Shown piece by piece: positions 41,723 to 50,342 of a DNA stretch of 64,000 nucleotides. Location of the stretch: assembly GCA_035462375.1 (NCBI GenBank), contig DATHUJ010000178.1, positions 1 through 64,000 of the forward strand, given 5' to 3'. The translations under genes and the position numbers were made by a program. A model generated the notes under the pieces. That model was not told the origin of the DNA. It was given only the letters and a program-made list of their open reading frames with translations, and did no database searches. Within the stretch, counting starts at the first letter, position 1, and the number at the start of each line of letters is the position of its first letter. The stretch is from DASTQL01 sp035462375 (GTDB lineage: Bacteria > Actinomycetota > Actinomycetes > Jiangellales > Jiangellaceae).

Positions 41723-42583
41723 CTACAGCCGGCAGGCGTGGATGTCGGTGACCAGGATCCCCCGGGCCCCGAGATCCCAGAGGTCGTCCATGATCTGCTG
41801 GGCCTCCGACCGCGGGACCATCGCCCGGACGGCCACCCACCCCTCGCGGTGCAGCGGTGACACCGTCGGCGACTCGATCCCGGGGGTGATCGCGCAGGCC
41901 TCCTCGACCCGCTCGGCCCGGATGTCGTAGTCCATCATCACGTAGCGCCGAGCCACCAGCACGCCCTGCAGGCGGCGGACGAGCAGGTCGACGGCGGCGG
42001 ACGGCGCCGCCCGGGTGCGGCGGACCAGGACCGCCTCGGACTCGAGGATCGCGTCGCCGACGACCTCCAGCCCCGCCTGGCGCAGGGTGCTGCCTGTGGA
42101 CACCACGTCGGCGATCACGTCGGCGACGCCGAGCCGGACCGCGGTCTCGACCGCGCCGTCCAGCCGGATCACCTCGGCCTCGACCCCCGCCTCGGCCAGG
42201 TGGTGCCGGACGATCCCCTCGTACGAGGTGGCCACGCGCAGCCCGGCGAAGCCGGCGACGCCGTCGGCGGTTCCCGGGCGGGTGGCGTAGCGGAACGTGG
42301 AGCCCCCGAATCCCAGCGGGAGGACCTCCTCCGCCGGGGCTCCCGAGTCGAGCAGGAGGTCGCGCCCGGTGATGCCGACGTCGAGGGTCCCCGACCCCAC
42401 GTAGACGGCGATGTCCCGCGGCCGGAGGAAGAAGAACTCGGCGTTGTTGCCGGGGTCGAGCAGCACCAGCTCGCGGCCGTCGGCGCGCTGCCGGTACCCG
42501 GCCTCGCGCAGCATGTCCGTGGCCGGCTCGGCCAGTGAGCCCTTGTTGGGCACGGCGACCCGGAGTGGGGTCGGGGTGGTCAT
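41723..42583 (-). CDS. hisG: ATP phosphoribosyltransferase (long form)
   Basis: A 286-aa HisG, catalysing ATP + PRPP to phosphoribosyl-ATP, the first committed step of histidine synthesis. Conserved segments are LRVAVPNKGSLAEPATDML, VGSGTLDVGITGRDLL, LGVADVIADVVSTGSTLRQAGL and the PRPP loop within it. The C-terminal histidine-feedback domain (about 210-286) ends in GILVTDIHACRL. It follows hisE by 51 bp in the common actinobacterial order hisE-hisG. Confidence 0.98.
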   Translation of the reverse strand: MTTPTPLRVAVPNKGSLAEPATDMLREAGYRQRADGRELVLLDPGNNAEFFFLRPRDIAVYVGSGTLDVGITGRDLLLDSGAPAEEVLPLGFGGSTFRYATRPGTADGVAGFAGLRVATSYEGIVRHHLAEAGVEAEVIRLDGAVETAVRLGVADVIADVVSTGSTLRQAGLEVVGDAILESEAVLVRRTRAAPSAAVDLLVRRLQGVLVARRYVMMDYDIRAERVEEACAITPGIESPTVSPLHREGWVAVRAMVPRSEAQQIMDDLWDLGARGILVTDIHACRL

Positions 42584-42634
42584 GCGGTGGCCTTCCGACA
42601 GAGGGGGGAGGTGGGTCAGGGGGGTCAGCGGAGG

Positions 42635-42898
42635 TCAGAGGTGGGCGTAGACGTCCTCGAGGTCGAGGCCGCGAGCCAGCATGAGGACCTGGACCTGGTA
42701 GAGCAGCTGCGAGATCTCCTGCGCCGCCCGGTCTGCCGACTCGTGCTCGGCCGCCATCCAGGACTCCGCCGCCTCCTCGACGACCTTCTTGCCGACGTCG
42801 TGCACGCCGCGCCGCACCGCCTCGACGGTCCCCGAGCCGTCCGCCCCGGCCGCGACCTTGGCGGACAGCTCGGCCCACAGGGCGTCGAAGGTCTTCAC
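42635..42898 (-). CDS. hisE: Phosphoribosyl-ATP pyrophosphohydrolase
   Basis: An 87-aa MazG-like HisE that removes pyrophosphate from phosphoribosyl-ATP, the second step of histidine synthesis. Motifs are MKTFDALWAELSAKV, DVGKKVVEEAAESWMAAEHE (metal-binding EExxE) and ADRAAQEISQLLYQVQVLM. The GTG at 42898 has no Shine-Dalgarno and has TACGCT 6 nt upstream, suggesting a leaderless hisEG transcript. Confidence 0.97.
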   Translation of the reverse strand: MKTFDALWAELSAKVAAGADGSGTVEAVRRGVHDVGKKVVEEAAESWMAAEHESADRAAQEISQLLYQVQVLMLARGLDLEDVYAHL

Positions 42899-42904
42899 GC
42901 GCCA

Positions 42905-42910
42905 AGCGTA
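42905..42910 (-). promoter_or_regulatory. Candidate leaderless promoter of hisEG (TACGCT)
   Basis: TACGCT, six bases (TGGCGC), then the GTG of hisE. Same layout as the arcC and caiB boxes. Confidence 0.45.
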
Positions 42911-42949
42911 CGGAGGGTCCGGCGCCCCACCGGTACCGGGACGGCCGGG

Positions 42950-43426
42950 TCAGACGTACGAGGCGCGCAGGGACACCACCGTGGCCAGGGCTGCCTGGGC
43001 CGCCTCGTAGCCCTTGTCCTCGCGCGAACCGGGCAGACCGGCGCGGTCGCGCGCCTGCTCGTCGGTGTCGCACGTGAGCACGCCGAAGCCGACCGGGACG
43101 CCCGACTCGACCGACACCCGGGTGAGGCCCTGGGTGGCCGCCTGGCAGACGTACTCGAAGTGCGGGGTGCCGCCCCGGACGACGACACCGAGAGCGATGA
43201 CGGCGTCGTAACCGGCGCGGGCGGCCCGTACGGCCGCGACCGGCAGTTCGAACGACCCCGGTACGCGGAGCACCAGCGGGTCGCGTACGCCGGCCTCCTC
43301 CAGCGCCCGGTGCGCCCCCGCCACCAGGCCGTCCATCACCTCGGCGTGCCATCGTGCCGCCACGACGGCGACGCGAAGGTCCTCCACCCGCTGGACGGTC
43401 AGCTCGGGCGCTCCGGCTCGGCTCAC
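42950..43426 (-). CDS. ribH: 6,7-dimethyl-8-ribityllumazine synthase
   Basis: A 158-aa lumazine synthase, condensing the ribityl-amino-uracil with dihydroxybutanone phosphate. Visible motifs are VVAARWHAEVMDGLVAGAHRAL, VLRVPGSFELPVAA, IALGVVVRGGTPHFEYVCQAATQGL and VPVGFGVLTCDTDEQA. It is the last gene of ribD-ribE-ribBA-ribH. The GTG at 43426 overlaps the ribBA stop (GTGA). Confidence 0.97.
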   Translation of the reverse strand: MSRAGAPELTVQRVEDLRVAVVAARWHAEVMDGLVAGAHRALEEAGVRDPLVLRVPGSFELPVAAVRAARAGYDAVIALGVVVRGGTPHFEYVCQAATQGLTRVSVESGVPVGFGVLTCDTDEQARDRAGLPGSREDKGYEAAQAALATVVSLRASYV

Positions 43427-44673
43427 GTGGGGCTCCCCTCCAGGTCGGGGTCGACGTCGGGCAGGTCGGGCAGGTCGTGCCCCATGCGGTCGCGCTTGGT
43501 CCGCAGGTAGCGGATGTTCTCGCGGGTGGCCCGGATGGGCAGCGAAAGGCGCTCGGTGATCGTCAGGCCGTAGCCCTCGAGACCGGCGCGCTTGGCCGGG
43601 TTGTTCGTGAGCAGACGCATCGACCGCACGCCGAGCTCGGCCAGGATCTGCGCGCCGGTCCCGTAGTCCCGGGCGTCGGCGGGGAGGCCGAGCTCGAGGT
43701 TGGCGTCCACCGTGTCGTGACCGGCGTCCTGCAGCTGGTAGGCGCGGAGCTTGTGGGCCAGGCCGATCCCCCGGCCTTCGTGACCGCGCATGTACAGCAC
43801 GATGCCGCGACCCTCGGCCGCCACGCGTACGAGGGCGGCGTCCAGCTGCGGGCCGCAGTCGCACCGCAGGGATCCGAGGACGTCGCCGGTGAGGCACTCC
43901 GAGTGCACCCGGACGAGCACCTCCTCGCCGTCGCCCACCTGGCCGGCCACCAGGGCCACGTGCTCGACGCCGTCCACGTGGTCCCGATAGGCGTAGGCCC
44001 GGAACTCACCGTGCTCGGTGGGCAGCCGCGTCTCGGCGACCAGGGTCACGAGGGTCTCGTGGCGGCGCCGGTAGGCGATGAGGTCCGCGATGGAGATCAT
44101 GGCGAGCCCGTGCCGGTCGGCGAACTCGCGGAGCTGCGGCCCCCGGGCCATGGACCCGTCGTCGTTGACGACCTCGCACAGCACGCCGGCGGGGGTCAGA
44201 CCGGCCAGCCGGGCCAGGTCGACGGCAGCCTCCGTGTGCCCGGGGCGGACCAGCACCCCGCCCTCCCGGTAGCGCAGCGGCAGGACGTGACCCGGCTGCA
44301 CGATCTCGTACGGCTCGGTGGCGGAGTCCACCAGGACGCGGACCGTACGGGCCCGGTCGGCTGCGGATATCCCGGTGGTCACGCCGTCGCGGGCGTCGAC
44401 GGACACGGTGTAGGCGGTGCGCATCCGCTCGCGGTTGTGCGGGGTCATCAGGGGCAGGTGCAGCCGGTCGAGGGTGCGCCCCTCCATGGCCACGCACACG
44501 AAGCCGCTCGTCCACCGGATGGTGAAGGCCATCAGCTCCGGGGTGGCCTTGCCGGCCGCGAAGATGATGTCGCCCTCGTTCTCGCGGTCCTCGTCGTCGA
44601 CCACGACGACGGGTCGGCCGGCGGCGATGTCGGCGATCGCACGCGGGACGGTGTCCAGCCGGGTGTCGGTCAC
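43423..44673 (-). CDS. ribBA: Bifunctional DHBP synthase / GTP cyclohydrolase II
   Basis: A 416-aa fusion of two riboflavin enzymes. Residues ~1-205 are RibB (3,4-dihydroxy-2-butanone-4-phosphate synthase): VVVVDDEDRENEGDIIFAA, HNRERMRTAYTVSVDA, and GHTEAAVDLARLAGL. Residues ~206-416 are RibA (GTP cyclohydrolase II): HSECLTGDVLGSLRCDCGPQL (zinc cysteines), YMRGHEGRGIGLAHKLRAYQLQD and RLLTNNPAKRAGLEGYG. The GTG at 44673 overlaps the ribE stop by 4 nt. Confidence 0.98.
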   Translation of the reverse strand: MTDTRLDTVPRAIADIAAGRPVVVVDDEDRENEGDIIFAAGKATPELMAFTIRWTSGFVCVAMEGRTLDRLHLPLMTPHNRERMRTAYTVSVDARDGVTTGISAADRARTVRVLVDSATEPYEIVQPGHVLPLRYREGGVLVRPGHTEAAVDLARLAGLTPAGVLCEVVNDDGSMARGPQLREFADRHGLAMISIADLIAYRRRHETLVTLVAETRLPTEHGEFRAYAYRDHVDGVEHVALVAGQVGDGEEVLVRVHSECLTGDVLGSLRCDCGPQLDAALVRVAAEGRGIVLYMRGHEGRGIGLAHKLRAYQLQDAGHDTVDANLELGLPADARDYGTGAQILAELGVRSMRLLTNNPAKRAGLEGYGLTITERLSLPIRATRENIRYLRTKRDRMGHDLPDLPDVDPDLEGSPT

Positions 44674-45272
44674 CGCCGCTCCCCGTCGCGGGCGAGCAGG
44701 CGTTCGACGTACTTCGCGATGACGTCCACCTCGAGGTTGACGCGGTCCCCCTCCCGTACGGCGCCCAGCGTGGTCGCCGTCAGCGTGGTCGGGACGAGGC
44801 TCACCTCGAACCAGCCCGGCCCGGTCGCGCTGACGGTCAGGGAGACGCCGTCGACGGCGATCGAACCCTTCTCGACCACGTACCGGGCCAGCTCCTCCGG
44901 CAGGGACACGCGAACGACCTCCCAGCGCGGCGCCGGCGTCCGCGCCACGACCGCGCCCACGCCGTCGACGTGGCCCTGCACCAGATGACCCCCGAGCCGG
45001 TCCGAGAGCCGGACCGCCCGCTCGAGGTTGACGCGGTGCCCGGGAGCGAGCCGGCCCAGCCCGGACCGGTGGAGGGTCTCGGCCATGACGTCCGCGGCGA
45101 ACCCGCCCCCGGAGCACTCGGTCACGGTGAGGCACACGCCGTTGACGGCGATGGAGTCGCCGCGGCGCGTGTCGGCGGTGGCCAGCTCGGCGCGGACCCG
45201 TAGCCGCGCGGAGTCGCCGAGCTGCTCGATCTCGACCACCTCGCCGAGCTCCTCGACGATGCCGGTGAACAC
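44670..45272 (-). CDS. ribE: Riboflavin synthase
   Basis: A 200-aa enzyme that dismutates two lumazines to riboflavin. Two lumazine-binding repeats are visible: MFTGIVEELGEV with SIAVNGVCLTVTE, and GGHLVQGHVDGVG with GSIAVDGVSLTVSATGPGWFEV. GTG at 45272 follows AAGGAGG with 8-nt spacing; that Shine-Dalgarno lies inside the last codons of ribD, so the genes are coupled. Confidence 0.97.
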   Translation of the reverse strand: MFTGIVEELGEVVEIEQLGDSARLRVRAELATADTRRGDSIAVNGVCLTVTECSGGGFAADVMAETLHRSGLGRLAPGHRVNLERAVRLSDRLGGHLVQGHVDGVGAVVARTPAPRWEVVRVSLPEELARYVVEKGSIAVDGVSLTVSATGPGWFEVSLVPTTLTATTLGAVREGDRVNLEVDVIAKYVERLLARDGERR

Positions 45273-45275
45273 GGT

Positions 45276-46304
45276 TCATGCCTCCTTGCTGACGCGGGCG
45301 GTGATGCGTACGTCGTCGCCCAGCCGTGCGACGTCGTCGAGGACGAGCCGCACGGCGTCGGCGATGGTGCCGATGCCCAGGTCGGACACCGCCGGGAGCC
45401 CCGCGCCGAGGAGCGCCGGTGCCACGTAGGCGATCACCCGGTCGACCAGGCCGGCGGTGAGGAAAGCCGCCGCCAGCGTGGGGCCGCCCTCCAACCAGAC
45501 GAACTGCCGGTTCGTCGCGTAGAGCTCCGCGAGGGCGGCACCCGGGTCACGGGTGCGCAGGTGCACCGTCGGGGCGGCGTCGTCGAGGACGTGCGCCCCC
45601 GCCGGCAGGTCCGCGCAGCCCATGACGGCACGCAGCGGCTGGAAGCGGCGGTCCACCGGGTTGCCGCCCTGGTCACGGACCGTGAGCTGGGGGTCGTCGG
45701 CTCGCACGGTCCCGGTCCCGACGAGCACCACGTCGTGGAGCGCGCGCTGGCGATGGACGTCGAGCCTCGCGGCCGGACCGGTGACCCACCGGCTCGTCCC
45801 GTCGGCCGCCGCGCTGCGGCCGTCGAGCGTGGCGGCGAGCTTCCAGGTGACGTACGGACGCTGCATCTCCATGCTGGCGGTGAACTCCGGGTTGACCGAC
45901 CCCGCCTGGTCGGCGAGCACCCCGCCCTCCACGTCGACACCCGCCGCACGCATGGTGTCGGCCCCGCCGCGGGCCACGGGGTTGCCGTCGGCCTGCGCGT
46001 AGACGACCCGGGCCACGCCGGCGGCGACGAGCGCTGCGCTGCACGGCCCCGTACGCCCGGAGTGGTTGCAGGGCTCGAGCGTCACCACGGCGGTGGCACC
46101 GCGGGCGAGCTCACCCGCGTCCAGCAGGGCATCCACCTCGGCGTGGCGGCGACCGGCGCCGCGGCCGAACCCCTCCCCGACGATCTCTCCGTCCGCGCCG
46201 AGGACGACGCACCCGACCCGGGGGTTGGGGGTAGGAGGGACGCCGGGCGTGCGGGCGAGATCGAGGGCACGACGCATCGCCGCCACCTCGGTCGGGCTCG
46301 CCAT
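45276..46304 (-). CDS. ribD: Bifunctional riboflavin deaminase/reductase
   Basis: A 342-aa RibD. The deaminase domain (1-145) has the zinc ligands HAEVDALLDAGE and LEPCNHSGRTGPCSAAL. The reductase domain (from ~150) has YVTWKLAATLDGRSAAADGTSRWVTG, DVVLVGTGTVRADDPQLTVR and FVWLEGGPTLAAAFLTAGLVDRV. It catalyses the second and third steps of riboflavin synthesis. It is the first gene of the rib operon, behind an FMN riboswitch. The ATG at 46304 is chosen at the domain start; the open frame upstream crosses the riboswitch. Confidence 0.97.
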   Translation of the reverse strand: MASPTEVAAMRRALDLARTPGVPPTPNPRVGCVVLGADGEIVGEGFGRGAGRRHAEVDALLDAGELARGATAVVTLEPCNHSGRTGPCSAALVAAGVARVVYAQADGNPVARGGADTMRAAGVDVEGGVLADQAGSVNPEFTASMEMQRPYVTWKLAATLDGRSAAADGTSRWVTGPAARLDVHRQRALHDVVLVGTGTVRADDPQLTVRDQGGNPVDRRFQPLRAVMGCADLPAGAHVLDDAAPTVHLRTRDPGAALAELYATNRQFVWLEGGPTLAAAFLTAGLVDRVIAYVAPALLGAGLPAVSDLGIGTIADAVRLVLDDVARLGDDVRITARVSKEA

Positions 46305-46363
46305 CACTGCTCCTGGTCCGGTCCGGTGCGGACGCGGTCCCCGGGGTGACGGCCGTCTCGCGC

Positions 46364-46380
46364 GCAGCCCGACGGGCTGC
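46364..46380 (-). promoter_or_regulatory. Hairpin in the FMN riboswitch expression platform
   Basis: GCAGCCC/GGGCTGC, a perfect 7-bp stem with a 3-nt loop, between the riboswitch aptamer and the ribD start. It could act as a terminator stem or part of a start-sequestering fold. Confidence 0.5.
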
Positions 46381-46394
46381 CCGACCCGCGGCCG

Positions 46395-46523
46395 CGCGTG
46401 CGTCCTCCCATCCGGACTCTCACCGTCGGTCCCGGAGTTCCACCGGGTCCACCGACCGCCGGCTGCGGTCGGGTCGCGGACTGTCACCGCCGGTTCGGAA
46501 TTGCACCGACCCCGGAGCACGCG
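46395..46523 (-). ncRNA. FMN riboswitch (RFN element)
   Basis: The minus strand carries the conserved FMN aptamer. The P1 stem is CGCGTGC (46517-46523) with GCACGCG (46395-46401), a perfect 7-bp pairing. Conserved internal segments are GGGGTCGGTGCAATTCC, ACCGGCGGTGACAGTCC, GGTGGAACTCCGGGACCG and ACGGTGAGAGTCCGGATGGG. It lies about 90 nt upstream of ribD and will shut down ribD-ribE-ribBA-ribH when FMN is high. Confidence 0.97.
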
Positions 46524-46594
46524 TGCTGCTGTCGTACGAGGAACAGTCTGGCACGCACGGCTGATTCCGCGGCGGGCGGGAGCGGGATGCGCCG

Positions 46595-47260
46595 TCAGGC
46601 CCGGTAGGCCGCTTCGGCCAGCGAGCGCAGGCGCTCGACCTCCGCCGCGGCGTCCTCCGCGCGATAGACCGCCGACCCGGCGACGAAGACGTCGGCGCCT
46701 GCCTCGGCGGCCCGCTCCACGGTTTCCGCGGAGATCCCCCCGTCCACCTGGACCCACACGTCCAGCCCGCAGCGCCGCACCATCTCGCGGGCCCGACGGA
46801 CCTTGGGCAGGCAGACGTCCAGGAAGGCCTGGCCGCCGAAGCCGGGCTCCACCGTCATCACCAGGATCATGTCGACCTCGGACAGGAGGTCCTCGTACGG
46901 CTCGACCGGGGTGGCGGGCTTCAGCGCCAGGCCGGCCCGGGCCCCCGCCGTGCGAAGCTCCCGGGCCAGCCTGACGGGCGCCCCCGCGGCCTCGGCGTGG
47001 AACGTCACGGACGTGGCACCGGCCTCGGCGTAGGCAGGGGCCCAGCGGTCCGGGTCGTCGATCATCAGGTGGCAGTCGACCGGGAGGTCGGTGGACGCCA
47101 GGAGGGCCTCCACGACGGGCAGGCCGATGGTCAGGTTGGGGACGAAGTGGTTGTCCATGACGTCGACGTGCACCCAGTCCGCCCCGCGGAGCCGGCCGAC
47201 CTCACGCTCGAGGTTGGCGAAGTCGGCGGACAGGATGCTGGGCGAGATCTGCACTGCCAC
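46595..47260 (-). CDS. rpe: Ribulose-phosphate 3-epimerase
   Basis: A 221-aa TIM-barrel epimerase interconverting ribulose-5-phosphate and xylulose-5-phosphate. Motifs are ISPSILSADFANLEREV, WVHVDVMDNHFVPNLTIG (metal His/Asp), PVDCHLMIDDPDRW, MTVEPGFGGQAFL and WVQVDGGISAETV. GTG 47260 (VAVQISPS) is preferred; GTG 47254 is possible. TAGGGT 8 nt upstream overlaps the rsmB stop, so a leaderless promoter may add to read-through from rsmB. Confidence 0.97.
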   Translation of the reverse strand: MAVQISPSILSADFANLEREVGRLRGADWVHVDVMDNHFVPNLTIGLPVVEALLASTDLPVDCHLMIDDPDRWAPAYAEAGATSVTFHAEAAGAPVRLARELRTAGARAGLALKPATPVEPYEDLLSEVDMILVMTVEPGFGGQAFLDVCLPKVRRAREMVRRCGLDVWVQVDGGISAETVERAAEAGADVFVAGSAVYRAEDAAAEVERLRSLAEAAYRA

Positions 47261-47268
47261 GGGGCCGG

Positions 47269-47274
47269 ACCCTA
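47269..47274 (-). promoter_or_regulatory. Candidate leaderless promoter of rpe (TAGGGT)
   Basis: TAGGGT, eight bases, then GTG. The first three bases are also the TAG stop of rsmB. Confidence 0.4.
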
Positions 47275-48678
47275 GCGTCCCGCCGCGGTACGCAGGACGG
47301 CCAGGTACATCGCGTCGGTGCCGTGCAGGTGCGGCCACAGCTGGACGTCGGGGCCGTCGCCCAGGTGCGGGACACCGGGGAGCAGGGGGCGCGCGTCGAT
47401 GCGGTCGACCCCCGGACGATCGCGCAGCGCCTCGTCGACCACCGCCCGGGTCTCCTCCAGGTGCGGCGAGCAGGTGACGTAGGCCACGACACCGCCGGCA
47501 CGGGCCGCGTCGAGGGCCGACCCGAGGAGCGCGAGCTGGAGCGGGTGGAGCGCGGCCACGTCGGCGGGCGAGCGGCGCCACCGGGACTCCGGGCGCCTGC
47601 GAAGGGCCCCGAGCCCGCTGCACGGCACGTCCACGAGGACCCGGTCGAAGGCGGCCGGCCGCCACGCCGGGACCGCCCCGTCCGCGACGACGACCGCATG
47701 CGCTCCGGGCGAGCCGGCGAGCGCTGACGCGACCAGCCGGGCCCGGTGCGGGTGGAGCTCGACGGCCAGCAGGGAGGCGTCGCGCTGTGCGGCGATGCCC
47801 GCGAGCAGGGCCGCCTTGCCCCCGGGGCCCGCGCACAGGTCGAGCCATCGCCGGTCCGATCCCTCGACGACCGCGGAGGCGAGGGCGAGAGCCACCAGCT
47901 GTGACCCCTCGTCCTGCACGCCGGCACGACCGTGTGCCACCGCCTGCACGGCGCCCGGGTCTCCGCCCGGCCACCGGGCCGCGAGCGGCGACCAGCGGCC
48001 CGGGTCCGCGCCCGCTGCGAGGAGCTCCGGGACGGTCGCGCGACCGGGCCTGGCCACCAGCGTCACCTCGGGCCGCACGTTGTCGGCCCGCAAGGCGGCC
48101 TCCAGCGCGACGAGGTCGCCGCCCAGAGCCGCGAGCAGGGCCTCGGCCACCCAGCGCGGGTGGGCGTGCCGGACCGCCAGGTGGCCCACCGGGTCGTCGG
48201 CCGGTGCCGGGGCCAGCTCGGCGACCCACTCGTCCAGGTTCCGCTCGGCGACGCGGTGGAGCACGGCGTTGACGAGGCGGGCCGCACCGGGACCGGCGGC
48301 CTGCCGCCCGAGGTCCACGGACGTCGTGACGGCGGCGTGCGCCGGGACCCTGGTCGACAGGAGCTGGTGGATCCCCAGCCGGAGCACGTCGCGGACGACC
48401 GGGTCGAGCTGCTCCCGCGGGCGGTCGAGGCAGCGCGCGAGGATCTCGTCGTAGGTCCCCGAGCTGCGCAGGGTGCCGTACACGAGCTCGGTCGCCAGCG
48501 CGGCGTCACGTCCGGTCAGGCGACGCTCGCGCAGGACGCTCGGGAGCACGAGGTTGGCGTAGGCATCCCGGTCGGTCACCGCGGTGACGACCTCGAGCGC
48601 GGCCCTCCGGCTGGCGTCCGGCCGTCGCCCGGGTCCCCGACGGCGGGCCGCCGGGTCCCACGTCGCGGGCCGGGCCAC
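47272..48678 (-). CDS. rsmB: 16S rRNA (cytosine-5)-methyltransferase RsmB
   Basis: A 468-aa protein. The N-terminal NusB-like RNA-binding domain (about 20-160: SRRAALEVVTAVTDRDAYANLVLP, LVYGTLRSSGTYDEILARCL) precedes the Rossmann methyltransferase domain. That domain contains VQDEGSQLVALALA, WLDLCAGPGGKAALLAGIA (SAM), DRVLVDVPCSGLGALRRRPE (motif IV with catalytic PC) and YVTCSPHLEETRAVVDE (motif VI TC). It methylates C967 of 16S rRNA (E. coli numbering). It follows fmt after 3 bp. Confidence 0.96.
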   Translation of the reverse strand: MARPATWDPAARRRGPGRRPDASRRAALEVVTAVTDRDAYANLVLPSVLRERRLTGRDAALATELVYGTLRSSGTYDEILARCLDRPREQLDPVVRDVLRLGIHQLLSTRVPAHAAVTTSVDLGRQAAGPGAARLVNAVLHRVAERNLDEWVAELAPAPADDPVGHLAVRHAHPRWVAEALLAALGGDLVALEAALRADNVRPEVTLVARPGRATVPELLAAGADPGRWSPLAARWPGGDPGAVQAVAHGRAGVQDEGSQLVALALASAVVEGSDRRWLDLCAGPGGKAALLAGIAAQRDASLLAVELHPHRARLVASALAGSPGAHAVVVADGAVPAWRPAAFDRVLVDVPCSGLGALRRRPESRWRRSPADVAALHPLQLALLGSALDAARAGGVVAYVTCSPHLEETRAVVDEALRDRPGVDRIDARPLLPGVPHLGDGPDVQLWPHLHGTDAMYLAVLRTAAGR

Positions 48679-48681
48679 GGG

Positions 48682-49608
48682 TCAGCCCAGCCGCTCGCCG
48701 GGCTGGGGGCGGACCCCCCGGGCCCAGTCGGCGGCCGGCATGGCGCGCTTGCCCTGCGGCTGGACCTGACCCAGCGCCACGGCGTGGCTCCCCGTGCCCA
48801 CCCGTACGGTGGAGCGGTCGGCGACGAGCTCGCCGTGGGCGAGGGAGTCCTGGCCGGGGAGCGGGGTCACGGGCCCCACCTTGAGCCGCTCACCACGGAA
48901 GGTCGTCCAGGCGCCGGGCGCGGGCGTGCAGGCGCGGACGACCCGGTCGACGTGCTGGGCGGGATCGCTCCAGTCGAGGTGCGCGTCCTCGACGGTGAGC
49001 TTGGGGGCGTGCGAGACCCCGTCGGCGGGCTGCGGACGGGGCTCCAACGTGCCCGCCTCGATGCCGTCGAGGGTCGCCACCAGCAGGCCCGCCCCGGCGA
49101 CCGCCAGGCGGGCGAGCAGGTCCCCGCTGGTGTCGGTCGAGCGGATCGGTTCGGTCAGCACGCCCAGCACGGGACCGGTGTCGAGCCCCTCCTCGATGAG
49201 GAACGTCGAGGCTCCGGTGACGTCGTCGCCGGCCAGCACCGCGTGCTGCACCGGGGCGGCGCCCCGCCAGGCTGGCAGCAGGGAGAAGTGCAGGTTGACC
49301 CAGCCGTGCAGTGGGACGTCGAGGGCCGCCCGCGGGAGCAGTCCGCCGTAGGCCACGACCGGACAGCAGTCCGGCGCGATCTCGGCCAGACGGGCCAGGA
49401 AGTCGGGGTCGCGAGGCCGGTGGGGCTTCAGGACCTCGATCCCGGCAGCCTCCCCGACCGCCGCCACGGGCGACGGGACCAGCCGGCGGCCGCGGCCGGC
49501 CGGGGCATCCGGGCGGGTGAGGACCGCCACGACCTCGTGCCGGGAGTCGAGGACCGCCTGCAGGGAGGGGACAGCGACCTCGGGCGTCCCCGCGAAGACC
49601 ACGCGCAT
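48682..49608 (-). CDS. fmt: Methionyl-tRNA formyltransferase
   Basis: A 308-aa enzyme that formylates initiator Met-tRNA. Conserved segments are MRVVFAGTPEVAVPSLQAV, PVVAYGGLLPRAALDVPLHGWVNLHFSLLPAWRGAAPVQHAVLAGD (catalytic N-H-D region with folate site) and GASTFLIEEGLDTGPVL. The C-terminal tRNA-binding domain begins near residue 205. The ATG at 49608 lies 5 bp after the def stop; def and fmt act in opposite steps of N-terminal formyl handling. Confidence 0.97.
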   Translation of the reverse strand: MRVVFAGTPEVAVPSLQAVLDSRHEVVAVLTRPDAPAGRGRRLVPSPVAAVGEAAGIEVLKPHRPRDPDFLARLAEIAPDCCPVVAYGGLLPRAALDVPLHGWVNLHFSLLPAWRGAAPVQHAVLAGDDVTGASTFLIEEGLDTGPVLGVLTEPIRSTDTSGDLLARLAVAGAGLLVATLDGIEAGTLEPRPQPADGVSHAPKLTVEDAHLDWSDPAQHVDRVVRACTPAPGAWTTFRGERLKVGPVTPLPGQDSLAHGELVADRSTVRVGTGSHAVALGQVQPQGKRAMPAADWARGVRPQPGERLG

Positions 49609-49613
49609 GCCGG

Positions 49614-50159
49614 TCAGAGGGCGCGACCGAAGGTCGCGTGCGGGGACATCTTCACCGCCGGCACCGGCTCCCCGGCCCACTCGGCCTCACGGATCGCCCG
49701 GAGCGCCGCCTTGCGTGTCTCGCGGTCGAGCCGGTCCACGAACAAGATCCCGTCCAGGTGGTCCGTCTCGTGCTGGACGGCACGTGCGAGCAGGTCGCTG
49801 CCCTCGAGGGTCACCGGCTCGCCCCACTGGTCGCGGCCACGCGCCACGACCCGCAGCGCCCGCCGGCAGTCGAACTCCAGTCCCGGCAGCGACAGGCAGC
49901 CCTCGGGGCCGTCCTGCTGCTCCTCGGAGAGGGACAGCTCGGGATTGACGAGGTGTCCCACCTCGTCGTCGACGTGGTAGGTGAAGACGCGCAGCGAGAC
50001 CCCCAGCTGAGGAGCGGCCAGCCCCGCGCCCGGAGCGTCCAGCATCGTGTCGGTGAGGTCCTGGACCAGCCGGCGGAGCTCCTTGTCGAAGTCGACGACG
50101 GGCTCGGCGGGGGTGCGCAGGACGGGGTCGCCGAACAGGCGGATCGGCTGGATCGCCAC
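49614..50159 (-). CDS. def: Peptide deformylase
   Basis: A 181-aa metalloprotease removing formyl from nascent proteins. All three motifs are present: GAGLAAPQLG, EGCLSLPG and the metal-binding HETDHLDGILF (HExxH). The GTG at 50159 (VAIQPIRLFGDP) was chosen because GGAGGAA lies exactly 6 nt upstream. A GTG at 50174 would place that Shine-Dalgarno inside the coding sequence. A TACACT box at 50209-50214 is a likely promoter. Confidence 0.96.
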   Translation of the reverse strand: MAIQPIRLFGDPVLRTPAEPVVDFDKELRRLVQDLTDTMLDAPGAGLAAPQLGVSLRVFTYHVDDEVGHLVNPELSLSEEQQDGPEGCLSLPGLEFDCRRALRVVARGRDQWGEPVTLEGSDLLARAVQHETDHLDGILFVDRLDRETRKAALRAIREAEWAGEPVPAVKMSPHATFGRAL

Positions 50160-50208
50160 GGAGCGTTCCTCCACGGGTCTGGATGTGCGGGCTGCTGCGC
50201 AGCCGCCC

Positions 50209-50214
50209 AGTGTA
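50209..50214 (-). promoter_or_regulatory. Candidate -10 box of the def-fmt-rsmB unit (TACACT)
   Basis: TACACT on the minus strand, about 50 bp before the def GTG. A divergent TAGGGT at 50252-50257 on the plus strand is the matching candidate for the universal stress gene. Confidence 0.4.
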
Positions 50215-50342
50215 CGGCGGGAGGTGCTGGCCCGATCGCGGCGGAAGCCGCTAGGGTCCCCGCAGCCTCACCGACCGAGCTCATGCCGTGACACGACGTC
50301 CACCCCGTCGAGCAGGCGGGCAGGGACGGGAGGGAGTCCAGG

